From NCBI RefSeq assembly GCF_023806485.1, contig NZ_JAMSLR010000002.1, forward strand, positions 310,001 through 374,000: a stretch of 64,000 bases of DNA, given 5' to 3'. The notes beneath the pieces are model-generated. The model saw only the letters and a program-made list of their open reading frames with translations. It made no database searches and was not told where the DNA came from. A program made the position numbers and the translations under genes. This document shows, in pieces, positions 36,441-45,166 of this stretch; the first letter of the stretch is position 1, and each line of letters starts with the position of its first letter. Origin of the DNA: Thermalbibacter longus (GTDB lineage Bacteria > Chloroflexota > Chloroflexia > Thermomicrobiales > Thermomicrobiaceae).

Positions 36441-36583
36441 CTCTGGAGAGGCTGAGGCGTTGCCGCCCATACCTCCGGATCTCAAGGGTGACCGAGCGGC
36501 GAGACGCTCGCATGGCTGGCTCGCCTGCTGCCGAGTATACTACCGATCAAACGTTTCTATCTCCAGGGTGGAACCGGCTCGCA

Positions 36584-37224
36584 GTGGACGACCGGCGTGT
36601 CTTCATCATCGAAGGGGAGGAGCCCGGCTGGTTGGCTGTGCGCCGCACGCTCGCAGCGCTGCCCGGCATCTGCGTGGCCGGCTCGGCTGCCAGCGTACCG
36701 CGGCCGAGCACATGCGGGAGATCTGCCCAGATGCCATTCTCGCCGCCCGGGAGGTCGAGGGCACGTCGATCATCCCGCTGCTGCGCTGCCTGCGGCCCGC
36801 GCTGCCGCAGACCACCTTCGTGCTGCTCGCCGACGACTACGACCCGGCCGAGCTGCTGGCGCTCGACGACGTGGGCATCTCCGGCTACCTGCTCTGGCGC
36901 GACCTGCGCGGCCGGCGGCTGGAAATCGTCCTGCACGCTGCCCTCGTGGGTGGGGTGGTCGTCATCTCGGATCCAGTGGCCGCTGCGTACGTGATGGCAC
37001 AGCGGCAGCGGCTCCAGCCGGAGCCGGTACGCGAGCTCAGCGAGCGGGAGCGAGCGGTGCTGCGGCACCTGGGCGAAGGGTTGACGCAGCGAGAGATCGC
37101 CCGGCTGCTGGGCGTGCACGTGCGGACAGTGGAAGGGGTAGTGGCGCGTCTGAAGCGGGAGCTAGGGGCGACGAGTGGGTTCACGCTGGCGGTGCGGGCC
37201 ATGCGGCGCGGGCTGCTGCGGTAG
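36584..37224 (+). pseudogene. LuxR-family response-regulator-like protein with frameshift
   Basis: Reading from GTG 36584 gives RRVFIIEGEEPGWLAVRRTL and LPGICVAGSAASVP, a receiver-domain start. The continuation, TAAEHMREICPDAILAAREV, FVLLADDYDPAELLALDDVG, lies one frame back, so one base is missing near 36697-36710. The rest runs intact to a LuxR/GerE helix-turn-helix (ELSERERAVLRHLGEGLTQR with EIARLLGVHVRTVEGVV) and TGA 37224. The phosphorylated Asp is replaced by Ala (PDAILAA) and the acidic pair is Glu-rich, so the receiver would be unphosphorylated even if whole. Either a pseudogene, a sequencing error, or a shorter product from ATG 36712. Confidence 0.7.
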
Positions 37225-37597
37225 TCCGCTCGCAGCCGCACTACGGCAATCCGTACCGCGAGTTGCGGAAATCCCTAGGCCCAGTTGCGGACTTCCGTCG
37301 TGACCTCTTCCTCATCACTGTGTTAGGTTTGCAATAAGGCGACGTTTTCGGTCTTAGGGCAGACGATCACTGCAGATTCCTGCTATGGGGTTGCCATTGC
37401 GGTGCAACTCGCATGGTAGGAGATGCTCAACCACTTGTATAGGAATGACGCTCACGGGCTCAGGGCTTCGTCGTGGTCAAGAAACGCTCGCTTCACCAAC
37501 ATGATCGGGACACAGCCTGGGTGATCTACGGGTGCCGGAGTGGCTTCGCCTGCCATTGACGTTCTCTTGACCTCGTTCGACGGGATAGGAGATGTCC
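37225..37597. other. Intergenic region with short direct repeats
   Basis: About 370 bp, lower in GC than its surroundings, with no gene. Near 37261-37300 two copies of AGTTGCGGA followed by a TCC core lie about two helical turns apart; these could be a regulator site for the LuxR-like gene. Two TTGAC motifs near 37555 and 37568 precede the lipoprotein gene, but no matching -10 is clear. Confidence 0.4.
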
Positions 37598-38332
37598 ATG
37601 GCCACACGCCGGATCGTCTCTATCCTTGCCCTCGCCGCCGCGCTCGCTATCGCCGGCTGTGGGACAGAGGGGGCAACGCTCCAGGAACAGGCGGGAGATG
37701 TCTCCCCGGCCACCGCCTCTGCTCCGAGCCCGCCGCCGGCACCGACCACTATCCCCAGCGACTGCAGCGGTGCGCTCGCGGCCAGCATCGTCCGGATCGA
37801 TAGCCTCGAAGAGCTCGCCTGGACCTCGCACCAGGTCATCATCGGGACGGTGATCGAGCGCCAACCGTCGGTCTGGGGCCACGCGCACAATCCCCTCGAC
37901 CCATCTCGCCGTCTCATCTATACCCCTTATCTGGTCCGCGTTGAACAGCGCCTGCGTGGACAACCCGGCGATATCGTCACTGTTCACCAGTGGGGCGGCA
38001 CCATCGGGACGTGTACGCAGACGAATACGTTCGAGCAGGGCCTAGCCGTCGGTGAGCGAGTCCTCCTGTTCCTGCGCGCGTCCAATCCACCGGGCACAAG
38101 CCCGACGTACAGCTTGAACGGCGGGGCCCAGGGACGGTGGACGATCGATCCAAACGGCACGGTGAGCAGCTCGGTCGGACACCTCGAGCGATATAATGGG
38201 CAATCGCTCGCAACGATCGTCGCGCAGGTGCTCTCTTCGCTGGCGAGCGGACCGCCAGCTACTCCATGGGTCCGGGAGCATCTGGTGCCGCTGGAGAGTG
38301 CACCGGCCTGGCCGTCGAGCGCCGGGCCATGA
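37598..38332 (+). CDS. Putative lipoprotein of unknown function
   Basis: 244 residues from ATG 37598, with AGGAG seven bases upstream. An ATG two codons earlier sits on top of the ribosome site. Signal peptide RRIVSILALAAALAIAGC has a lipobox ending in Cys, then a Pro/Ala/Thr-rich linker to about residue 55. The mature part reads SLEELAWTSHQVIIGTVIER, VRVEQRLRGQPGDIVTVHQWGG and GERVLLFLRASNPP, consistent with a small all-beta domain. I do not recognise a catalytic family. It is anchored outside the cytoplasmic membrane. Its neighbours give no functional hint. Confidence 0.75.
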   Translation: MATRRIVSILALAAALAIAGCGTEGATLQEQAGDVSPATASAPSPPPAPTTIPSDCSGALAASIVRIDSLEELAWTSHQVIIGTVIERQPSVWGHAHNPLDPSRRLIYTPYLVRVEQRLRGQPGDIVTVHQWGGTIGTCTQTNTFEQGLAVGERVLLFLRASNPPGTSPTYSLNGGAQGRWTIDPNGTVSSSVGHLERYNGQSLATIVAQVLSSLASGPPATPWVREHLVPLESAPAWPSSAGP

Positions 38333-38492
38333 CTCGCTTTAGGACTGGTGAGGTGCCGATCTCAATGTCCTTCTACTGCCAAAGCGCTGGCTATTCGGAC
38401 AATTTCCGCCGTACCCATTCGGAGAGCAATCAGATCCCGGGAACTATCAAGCCACGCTGTGGCTAGACTGAGTTGGTTGGAAGGAAGACGAA

Positions 38493-39092
38493 ATGAGAAG
38501 ACTGAAGATCAGCCCGGCATTGGCTGGGCTGGCCCTGGCCCTGGTTGCCGGCGCGGCGCTCGCGGCGGGCGTGACCGGCCGTCGCCCAGAGCCCGATCTC
38601 GCATCGCTCGCGGTTCCGGCGTCGCTCTGGCCGACGGCCCAGGTCGCTCACGAGGGGCTGACCGACCCGGAGGATCCTGGTCATATGCTGAACGTCCTGC
38701 CGGGCCAGAGTCTGCTTCTGGGGCGCGACCCGGGCGCGCCGCGCTTCGTGGCCGGCTATAGCCGCGAGATCGGAGTGGCAGGAGCTCCTGACCGGCCGGG
38801 CCTTCTGGTGATTCATCAGCTCGCGCGCTACGCCAGCGATAAGGAGGCCGCGCAGGTGATGAGGCTGGTAGGCCACTTCGAGGGCTGTCGCTCTGCGGCT
38901 CCAGGCGAGGCCAAGGCCGCGGGCGCGCTCCTCTGTACCCAGCCGGGGAGTGAAGGCAACGTCGTCCGAACGCTTGTGCTCCAGCGGGGATCGCTGATAC
39001 ATGTGGTCGTCATCGATGGGTTCGTCGACGACGATGTGCAGCGCGCGCTCGAGGTGGCGGCTGGGTGGCTGGCCGGGCAGGCAGAGCGGTAA
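38493..39092 (+). CDS. Exported or membrane-anchored protein of unknown function
   Basis: 199 residues. The N-terminus MRRLKISPALAGLALALVAG with AALAAG is a signal peptide or single anchor. The rest (PDLASLAVPASLWPTAQVA, PGQSLLLGRDPGAPRFVAGY, LLVIHQLARYASDKEAAQVM, LIHVVVIDGFVDDDVQRALEVA) looks like a small alpha/beta domain. Two cysteines lie about 17 residues apart (GCRSAAPG, LLCTQPG) and could pair outside the cell. I do not recognise the family. A -10-like TAGACT at 38464-38469 and GGAAGGAAG before the ATG support expression. Confidence 0.75.
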   Translation: MRRLKISPALAGLALALVAGAALAAGVTGRRPEPDLASLAVPASLWPTAQVAHEGLTDPEDPGHMLNVLPGQSLLLGRDPGAPRFVAGYSREIGVAGAPDRPGLLVIHQLARYASDKEAAQVMRLVGHFEGCRSAAPGEAKAAGALLCTQPGSEGNVVRTLVLQRGSLIHVVVIDGFVDDDVQRALEVAAGWLAGQAER

Positions 39093-39333
39093 GTAGCCCC
39101 GGGACGCCTAACCGGGCTCGTGCAAACTCTCATGGCTAGAGAAGCGAGACTGCGGGCGGCTCGATGTCCGGTCTTCGATACATACCTGCCTCGGGTTGCC
39201 CTGAGAGATGCGCTTCCAGGCATGCAACTGACCAGGGGCGGCGACGTGTGAAACCCGCCCTCCGGCTTGTCTCCGACCGGCCCCGTCTGCCATGATCACG
39301 GTGCTGGTCAGGCAAGGGAGCAGGAGCTGAGGC

Positions 39334-41004
39334 GTGGGTCGGTGGGCGTGCGTGCTGGCGGTGCTGGTGGCACTGCTGGCGCTGCTTCCGAGCCAGGCGC
39401 TCGCCGCCTCGCCGATCCCCCGCCCGGTCGTGGCCGCCACGCACTGGATCGTGATGGATGCCGACACCGGCCAGATCCTCGACGGCGCCCGCCAGCGCGA
39501 CCGCACCGCGATGGCCAGCCTGACCAAGGTCATGACCGCGCTGGTCGCCCTCGAGCGCGGCGACCTCGACCAGAGGGTTCAGATCGTCCAGTCCGACCTG
39601 ATCGGAGAATCGACAGCGAACCTCGAAGCTGGCCAGCAGGTGACGCTGCGCACGCTGCTCTATGGCCTGCTGCTCCGCAGCGGCAACGACGCGGCGATGG
39701 CGATCGCCCGGGCGGTGGGTGGCAGCCCGGAGGGCGACGACCCGCCGGCGCGCGCCCGCTTCGTCGGCTGGATGAACGACAAGGCGCGCGAGCTGGAATT
39801 GGCCGATACCCACTTCGTGAACCCGCACGGCCTGGATGAGCTCGGTCACTACACGACCGTCTACGACCTCGCGGTATTGACGCGGGCGGCGCTGGCTAAT
39901 CCGACCTTCGTGGCCATGTTCGGCGCCGATCGCTACGAGGCCGAGGGCTTCACCTACGAGCACGGCAACCAGCTCCCGAAGCGCTACCCGGGGGTCATCG
40001 GCGGCAAGACCGGCTGGACGGACGACGCCGGGCTCTGCCTGATCGAGGTGGCCGAGCGCGCCGGTCACCGGTTAGTCGTGGTGCTGATCGGCTCGACGTT
40101 CGAGCACTGGTACGACGACGCGGCCAGGCTGCTCGACTACGGCTGGGTGCTCCTGGATCCCCCGGCGAGCGACGAGGCGGCGGGCCGGGTGTTCGCCTGG
40201 TGGCGGGAGCGGGTCGACGGGCCGGTGCAGGCCGGCCTTGCCCAGCGTACCTGGCTCTGGGGCGAGCCGCTCGGGCCGGTCGTGCACGAGCCCTACGCCG
40301 GTACGCCGGACGGTTGGCGTCGGGTGCAGTACTTCGAGAAGGGGCGCATGGAGATCACCGATCCGCTGGCCGTCGTGGACGCCCGCTGGTACGTGACCGG
40401 CGGCCGGCTGGCCTGGGAGCTGATCACCGGTCAGCGGCAGGTAGGCCTAGATGAGTTCTCGACCCTGAGGCCGGCCGAGCTGCCTGTCGCGGGAGACCCC
40501 GATTCGGCCGGCCCGACCTATGCCGACCTGCGGCCGCTGCTCTCCGCGCCACCGCTGCCGGCCGGGTCGCGAGTCGCGCTGCGGCTCGGCCCGGACGGCC
40601 TGGTGCGCGTTGACCCGTCGCTGGAGCGCTACGAGGTGACGTCTGGGGAACCGTTCCCGGAGACGGGGCACGGCGTCGCCTCGGTCTTCGCCGCCTTCCT
40701 GGAAGCCCGCGGACCAGTGCTGGTGAACGGGTCGCTGCGGGAAGAGTCGCTGTTCAACCCGGCGCTCGCACTCGTCGGCCTGCCGATCACCGAGGCGTAC
40801 TGGGTCACGGTGCCGGTCGGCGGGCAGGAGCGTGATGTCCTGCTCCAGTGCTTCGAGCGCCGCTGCTTGACCTTTACGCCGGACAACCCGCCGGGCTGGC
40901 AGGTCGAGATGGGCAACATCGGCCGGCACTACAAGCAGTGGATCGAGAGCCGAGCCCTGGCCCGGCCGCGCGCTGCGTCGTCTGCTGCTTCCCGGGATGC
41001 CTGA
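39334..41004 (+). CDS. D-alanyl-D-alanine carboxypeptidase (PBP5/DacF type) with C-terminal repeat domain
   Basis: 556 residues from GTG 39334 (CAGGAG upstream). Signal peptide (WACVLAVLVALLALLPSQAL). The active-site Ser/Lys are in ASLTKVMTA (S62, K65), the SxN motif is RSGND (S116, N118) and the third motif is GGKTGWTD (K225-G227). The enzyme domain ends near 285. From about 325 to 540 it carries YFEKGRMEITDP and later segments PETGHGVASVFAAFLEARG, GLPITEAYWV, LLQCFERRCLTF and GNIGRHYKQWI. These resemble the repeat on the secreted propeller protein. It trims pentapeptide stems of peptidoglycan, and the tail probably holds it at the surface. Confidence 0.92.
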   Translation: MGRWACVLAVLVALLALLPSQALAASPIPRPVVAATHWIVMDADTGQILDGARQRDRTAMASLTKVMTALVALERGDLDQRVQIVQSDLIGESTANLEAGQQVTLRTLLYGLLLRSGNDAAMAIARAVGGSPEGDDPPARARFVGWMNDKARELELADTHFVNPHGLDELGHYTTVYDLAVLTRAALANPTFVAMFGADRYEAEGFTYEHGNQLPKRYPGVIGGKTGWTDDAGLCLIEVAERAGHRLVVVLIGSTFEHWYDDAARLLDYGWVLLDPPASDEAAGRVFAWWRERVDGPVQAGLAQRTWLWGEPLGPVVHEPYAGTPDGWRRVQYFEKGRMEITDPLAVVDARWYVTGGRLAWELITGQRQVGLDEFSTLRPAELPVAGDPDSAGPTYADLRPLLSAPPLPAGSRVALRLGPDGLVRVDPSLERYEVTSGEPFPETGHGVASVFAAFLEARGPVLVNGSLREESLFNPALALVGLPITEAYWVTVPVGGQERDVLLQCFERRCLTFTPDNPPGWQVEMGNIGRHYKQWIESRALARPRAASSAASRDA

Positions 41005-41019
41005 CGTCGGGAGCATCCG

Positions 41020-42309
41020 ATGCAGACAGCCCTCGCTGAGCTCCGAGAGCACCTGCGACGCGTTCGAGCCTTCAGCCGCAACGCGCGGCTGCTCCTGCTG
41101 GCGCTCGGGCTGCTCGGCGTGAGCTATGGCGCCTTCACGACCCTGTTCACGCTCTACATCGTCGAGATCGGGTATTCCGAGGACTTTCTCGGCCTGCTGG
41201 TCGGCGTGGGCACGGTTGGGGGAGCGGTCGCGGCGTTGCCGGCCGGGCTGCTGTGCGACCGGCTGGGCGCGCGGCGCGGGCTACTGCTAGGCACGCTGGT
41301 CACCGCGCTAGGCATCCTCATCGAGTGCACGGTCACGATCGACTGGCTGCTCCTGGCCGGAGGGCTGATCGCGGCAGCCGGCGTCACCCTTCTCTACGTG
41401 GCCCAGGCGCCCTTCCTGGCTGCCAATAGCACGGAGGAAGAGCGAACGCACCTCTTCAGCGTGGCCGCGGCGCTCCTCGTCGCCGTCAGCATCGCCGGCA
41501 GTCTCTACGCTGGCGGCTTCCCGAAGCTGCTTCAGGCCCTGTGGCCTAGCCTGCCGCTGCCCACCGCCTACCGGCTGACGCTCCTGGCCGCCGGGGCCGT
41601 TTCGGCCGGCTGCCTGGTTCCGCTGCTGCGGCTGCGCGACCCGGCCGATGCGCCGCCGCCGCTCGGCAGCCGGGCCACGCTCACGGTCTGCCTGCGCAGC
41701 GGCGCAGTACGGCGGCTCGTCCTGACCGGCCTGGTACTGGCGCTAGGCGGCGGGCTGGTCGTGCCGTTCGTCAACGTGTACTTCATGCGCGAGTTCGGCG
41801 CGGGCTCCGGCACGGTCGGGTTGATCCGCTCGCTCGGGATCGTGGTGCAGGTGCTGGGCTCGCTAGCGGCGCCCTGGCTCGGGCTGCGGCTCGGGCTGGT
41901 CGGTGGCGTGGCGGCCGCTCGCCTGGCCTCGGCGCCGTTCCTCGTGCTGATGGGATTTCTCCCTTTCCTACCGGCTGCCGCGGCCGCCTTCGCCCTGCGC
42001 ACCTTCTTCGTCTACCTCTCGGATCCGCTGCATACCGACTTCTCGATGCGGATCATCCCGCCGGAGGTCAGGGGCACGGCGAACAGCTTGACGTTCTTGA
42101 GCTGGAACGCCACGCTGGCCCTGGGCGGCTGGGCCGGCGGCCAGCTCATCGTCCGCGCCGGCTACGAGCCGCTGTTCCTGTTGGGGGGCTCGATCACGGT
42201 GGCAGCCGCGGCGATCTACTGGCTCGCCTTCCGGCGCTTCCTGCCAGAGCCGGCCAGGGTTCGCCTGGCGCGCGCCGGCGCCGGGCTGGAGGGCGAGGGA
42301 CGCTCCTAG
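41020..42309 (+). CDS. Major facilitator superfamily transporter (12 helices)
   Basis: 429 residues. About 12 helices include LLLLALGLLGVSYGAFTTLFTL, the motif A-like GLLCDRLGARRGLLLGTLVT, the central cytoplasmic loop RLRDPADAPPPLGSR, and FVYLSDPLHTDFSMRIIPPE with RGTANSLTFLSWN in the second half. Substrate unknown; it does not carry drug-efflux subgroup motifs. It starts 15 bases after the carboxypeptidase stop (GGGAG before the ATG), so the two are probably co-transcribed. Confidence 0.9.
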   Translation: MQTALAELREHLRRVRAFSRNARLLLLALGLLGVSYGAFTTLFTLYIVEIGYSEDFLGLLVGVGTVGGAVAALPAGLLCDRLGARRGLLLGTLVTALGILIECTVTIDWLLLAGGLIAAAGVTLLYVAQAPFLAANSTEEERTHLFSVAAALLVAVSIAGSLYAGGFPKLLQALWPSLPLPTAYRLTLLAAGAVSAGCLVPLLRLRDPADAPPPLGSRATLTVCLRSGAVRRLVLTGLVLALGGGLVVPFVNVYFMREFGAGSGTVGLIRSLGIVVQVLGSLAAPWLGLRLGLVGGVAAARLASAPFLVLMGFLPFLPAAAAAFALRTFFVYLSDPLHTDFSMRIIPPEVRGTANSLTFLSWNATLALGGWAGGQLIVRAGYEPLFLLGGSITVAAAAIYWLAFRRFLPEPARVRLARAGAGLEGEGRS

Positions 42310-42391
42310 TCGGAGCCTGAGCCCGGGAACCAGCCGGCGCCGCGGAGTCCTGCGCTGTACGAGACCTATGCGCTTGCCTCGGGGCCCTTGC

Positions 42392-43168
42392 CTACCCGCG
42401 CAGCAGCCAGAGGCGCTCGGCTGGCTGACCCCCGCCGGCCTCCACCGCCGCCTGGCGGATCGCCTCGCGCGGGTCGCCGAGTTGGCGGAAGATCACCGAG
42501 AGCTGCGAGGCGTAGCACTGCACGGCGGCGATCCGGCGCTGGAGCTGGCCGTCGGTCAGCGGTTGCAGCCACGGTTCCGCCGCCGCGTGCTCGCTGACCA
42601 GGCGGGCCAGCTCGCGGCTCCCGTCCCCGAGCGCGCTGTACGGGAAATCCTCGTAGGCCCAGACTGTCCAGCCCTCGCGGCGCAGCTCGTACCCCAGTGC
42701 CCGCACGAGCTGGTGATCCACGTGGTTGCCGGCACCGAGCGGCACCGCGAACCAGGCCGGCGTGATGCCGGCCCCAGCGAGCGCCTCGCGGAGCGCCGTC
42801 CGCAAGCGGGGTAGCAGCTCGGCGTCGTCGGGGTGCAGGCTGCCGAAGAGCTGCTCGTCGGAGAGGTAGCGGGCATCGCGATAGATCGCGTCCGGGAGGC
42901 CGAGCCAGAGCGGCTCGGCGCCCAGGACATCGGCCGCGGCCCGCTCTTCGGCCCGGCGGATCGCCAGGGCCTCCTCGTCGCTCAGGCCACGCCAGCGGTG
43001 CTGGAACGCGGCGAAGGGACTGAGCGGGCCGTCCGGCTCGCCGCCGAAGCAGGTGACGATCACCGGGCGCAGGCCATGCTCGGCTAGCGCCGCCACGGTA
43101 CCGCCGCAGGAGAGCGCGACGTCGTCGTAGTGGGGCGCTAGGAAGACCGGGCGCGCTAGCTCAGCCAT
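42392..43168 (-). CDS. PIG-L (LmbE-like) family deacetylase
   Basis: 258 residues. The zinc site is FLAPHYDDVALSCGG (H13, D16; the family AHPDD with Tyr for Pro) and NHVDHQLVRALG (the H-x-x-D/H motif). LGLPDAIYR and DDAELLPRLRTALREAL are family-like. Members remove acetyl from GlcNAc-type substrates, including precursors of mycothiol and bacillithiol. The gene starts inside the last 8 bases of selB, so translation is coupled. A thiol or redox role would fit selenoprotein metabolism, but this is inference. Confidence 0.9.
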   Translation of the reverse strand: MAELARPVFLAPHYDDVALSCGGTVAALAEHGLRPVIVTCFGGEPDGPLSPFAAFQHRWRGLSDEEALAIRRAEERAAADVLGAEPLWLGLPDAIYRDARYLSDEQLFGSLHPDDAELLPRLRTALREALAGAGITPAWFAVPLGAGNHVDHQLVRALGYELRREGWTVWAYEDFPYSALGDGSRELARLVSEHAAAEPWLQPLTDGQLQRRIAAVQCYASQLSVIFRQLGDPREAIRQAAVEAGGGQPAERLWLLRG

Positions 43169-45062
43169 GCCCGTAGCGCACCCGGGTATCGCCGACCCGG
43201 CGGGTCACCCGCCGCTGGTCGAGGTACTCGAGCACCGCCTGCGCGTACTTGCGGCTGGTGCCGAAGTGGTCGCGGAACTGCGCCAGCGTCAGGCTGCCTT
43301 GCCGGTCGATCAGCTCTAGCACCGTGCGCTGGATCTCCTCGAAGGTCTCGCGGGCGAAGACGATCCCCTCGTCCACCCGCACGATGGCGCCAGTGTCGAC
43401 CAGCGCCGCCACGAGTTCCGGTTCCAGCTCGAACTCGGCCGGCGCGGGAGGGCTGTAGGGTTGCGCGCGCAGCGCGGCGAGATAGCGGTCGATGCGGGCC
43501 TGCTGCTCGGGCGTGAAGCGGATCTGATGATGCGGCGACCGGATCGTGTCTGCCTCCTCGACGATCTCGCCCCGGCGAGCCAGCGCGGCCATGGCCTCGT
43601 CGAAGGCGCGCGGGGCGAGCCCGAGCCGGCTGCGGACTTCCTCGCGCGGCATGCCCCGGCGCAGCGGGTAGCGCTCGTGGTAGGCGTTCAGGAGCTCCGC
43701 GAGCGAGGCGGCGAGGGCCCGGAGCGCATCGCTGCGGATGAGCAGGGTGGTCTGGGTGAGCCCGCTCTCCGTGCCCAGCCGGGTGATCTCCTCGCGCCCG
43801 GCCAGTTCCTCGATGGTCGCCCGGACTTCCGTCTCGGGCAAGCCGGTTTGCTGGATCACCTCGCGCAGCTCTCGCGGCTGCCGATCCAGCGCCTGCAGGA
43901 CGAGCTCCTGCGGAGTACCGCTGGAGAGGATCTCGAGCGCCCGGATGACCTCAGGGCGGAAGCGACGGTGCCGGCGCGGGTGGGCGTCGACGACCACTCC
44001 GCCGCCGATCGTCGATCCGGGGGAAGGCCGGCGGATGATGAAGCGGTCGCCGCGGACCGCGACCACCGGCTCCGGGAAGCGGAATTGGACCCAGCCCTCG
44101 CCGCCAGGATCGAGCCGCTCGGCGTCGAGCAGCGTCACGCGGGCGAGCGTCTCCGCCGCGCCGATGAAGAAGTCCACCTCGTCGTTCTGCTCCAGCGGCT
44201 GGGGCGCTTCGGGGATCAGCCGAAGGCGCGCGTCGAGCAGTGTTGTCGGGCGGAGCCACCCGGGCGTGGTCAACACATGGCCCCGCTCGATCTCCTCGAC
44301 GGCGATCCCGCTGAGGTTCACTGCCGTGCGGGAACCCGGCTGCGCGCGCTCGACCTTGACCCGGTGGCTCTGCAGGCCGCGCACGCGCCCGCGCTTGCCG
44401 GTCGGCAGCAGCTCGACCTCCTGGCCCACTTCGAGCGGCCCCCCACGCAGCGTGCCGGTCACGATCGTGCCGAAACCGGGCATGGTGAAGACTCGATCCA
44501 CGGCCAGGCGCGGGTGGCCGGCTTCCAGGTGCGGTGGCACCTGCTCGAGCAGCCGGTCGAGCGCGGCGACCAGCTCCGGCAACCCCTCGCCGGTCACCGC
44601 CGAGACCGCGACGATCTCGGCGCCGTCGAGCACGGTGCCACGGAGCCGTTCCAGCACTTCGACCGTGACCAGCTCGCGCCACTCTTCGTCCACAAGGTCG
44701 ACTTTGGTCAACGCGACCAGCCCGTGGCGGATCTGCAGCAGGTCGATGATCGCTAGGTGCTCGGCGGTCTGGGGCATCGGCCCCTCGTCGGCGGCGATGA
44801 CCAGCAATGCCGCGTCGAAGCCGCCGACCCCGGCCAGCATGTTCTTGATGAAGCGCTCGTGCCCCGGCACGTCGATGACGCTCACCCGTCGCCCGCTCGG
44901 CAGCGAGAGCCAGGCGAAGCCGAGGTCGATCGTCATCTCCCGCTCCTTCTCCTCGCGGAGCCGGTCGGGATCGATACCGGTGAGCGCTTTCACCAGGGTC
45001 GATTTGCCGTGGTCGACGTGGCCAGCCGTGCCGATGACGTAGGTCTGGGGTTGCGTCGTCAT
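43161..45062 (-). CDS. selB: Selenocysteine-specific elongation factor SelB
   Basis: 633 residues. The GTPase domain has IGTAGHVDHGKSTLVKALTG (G1 at 11-21), DRLREEKEREMTIDLGFAW, DVPGHERFIKNMLAG (64 on) and ALTKVDLV (119 on). The sequence ALTGIDPDRLREEKEREMTI and LPSGRRVSVIDVPGH separate it from EF-Tu. Domains II and III follow, then a C-terminal string of winged helices (about 375-633) ending in LAQFRDHFGTSRKYAQAVLE with YLDQRRVTRRVG, the SECIS-binding type end of SelB. It brings Sec-tRNA to UGA codons that have a SECIS hairpin. selA, selC and selD are not in the window. Confidence 0.96.
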   Translation of the reverse strand: MTTQPQTYVIGTAGHVDHGKSTLVKALTGIDPDRLREEKEREMTIDLGFAWLSLPSGRRVSVIDVPGHERFIKNMLAGVGGFDAALLVIAADEGPMPQTAEHLAIIDLLQIRHGLVALTKVDLVDEEWRELVTVEVLERLRGTVLDGAEIVAVSAVTGEGLPELVAALDRLLEQVPPHLEAGHPRLAVDRVFTMPGFGTIVTGTLRGGPLEVGQEVELLPTGKRGRVRGLQSHRVKVERAQPGSRTAVNLSGIAVEEIERGHVLTTPGWLRPTTLLDARLRLIPEAPQPLEQNDEVDFFIGAAETLARVTLLDAERLDPGGEGWVQFRFPEPVVAVRGDRFIIRRPSPGSTIGGGVVVDAHPRRHRRFRPEVIRALEILSSGTPQELVLQALDRQPRELREVIQQTGLPETEVRATIEELAGREEITRLGTESGLTQTTLLIRSDALRALAASLAELLNAYHERYPLRRGMPREEVRSRLGLAPRAFDEAMAALARRGEIVEEADTIRSPHHQIRFTPEQQARIDRYLAALRAQPYSPPAPAEFELEPELVAALVDTGAIVRVDEGIVFARETFEEIQRTVLELIDRQGSLTLAQFRDHFGTSRKYAQAVLEYLDQRRVTRRVGDTRVRYGHG

Positions 45063-45166
45063 CGCCGTGTGCGCGCCTCCCGTACCCTTGTACGCATGAG
45101 AGTGTACTACCCTCTGGAGAGTATGAGATTGGGATCGTGGTCAGCCAGCTAAGCGAGGAGCGTCCG

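Noticed and set aside
36056-37597. tRNA, including selC
   Set aside because: I looked for a TTCGA-type T arm with a matching acceptor stem here and in the other gaps. Nothing tRNA-like was found, so selC must lie elsewhere.
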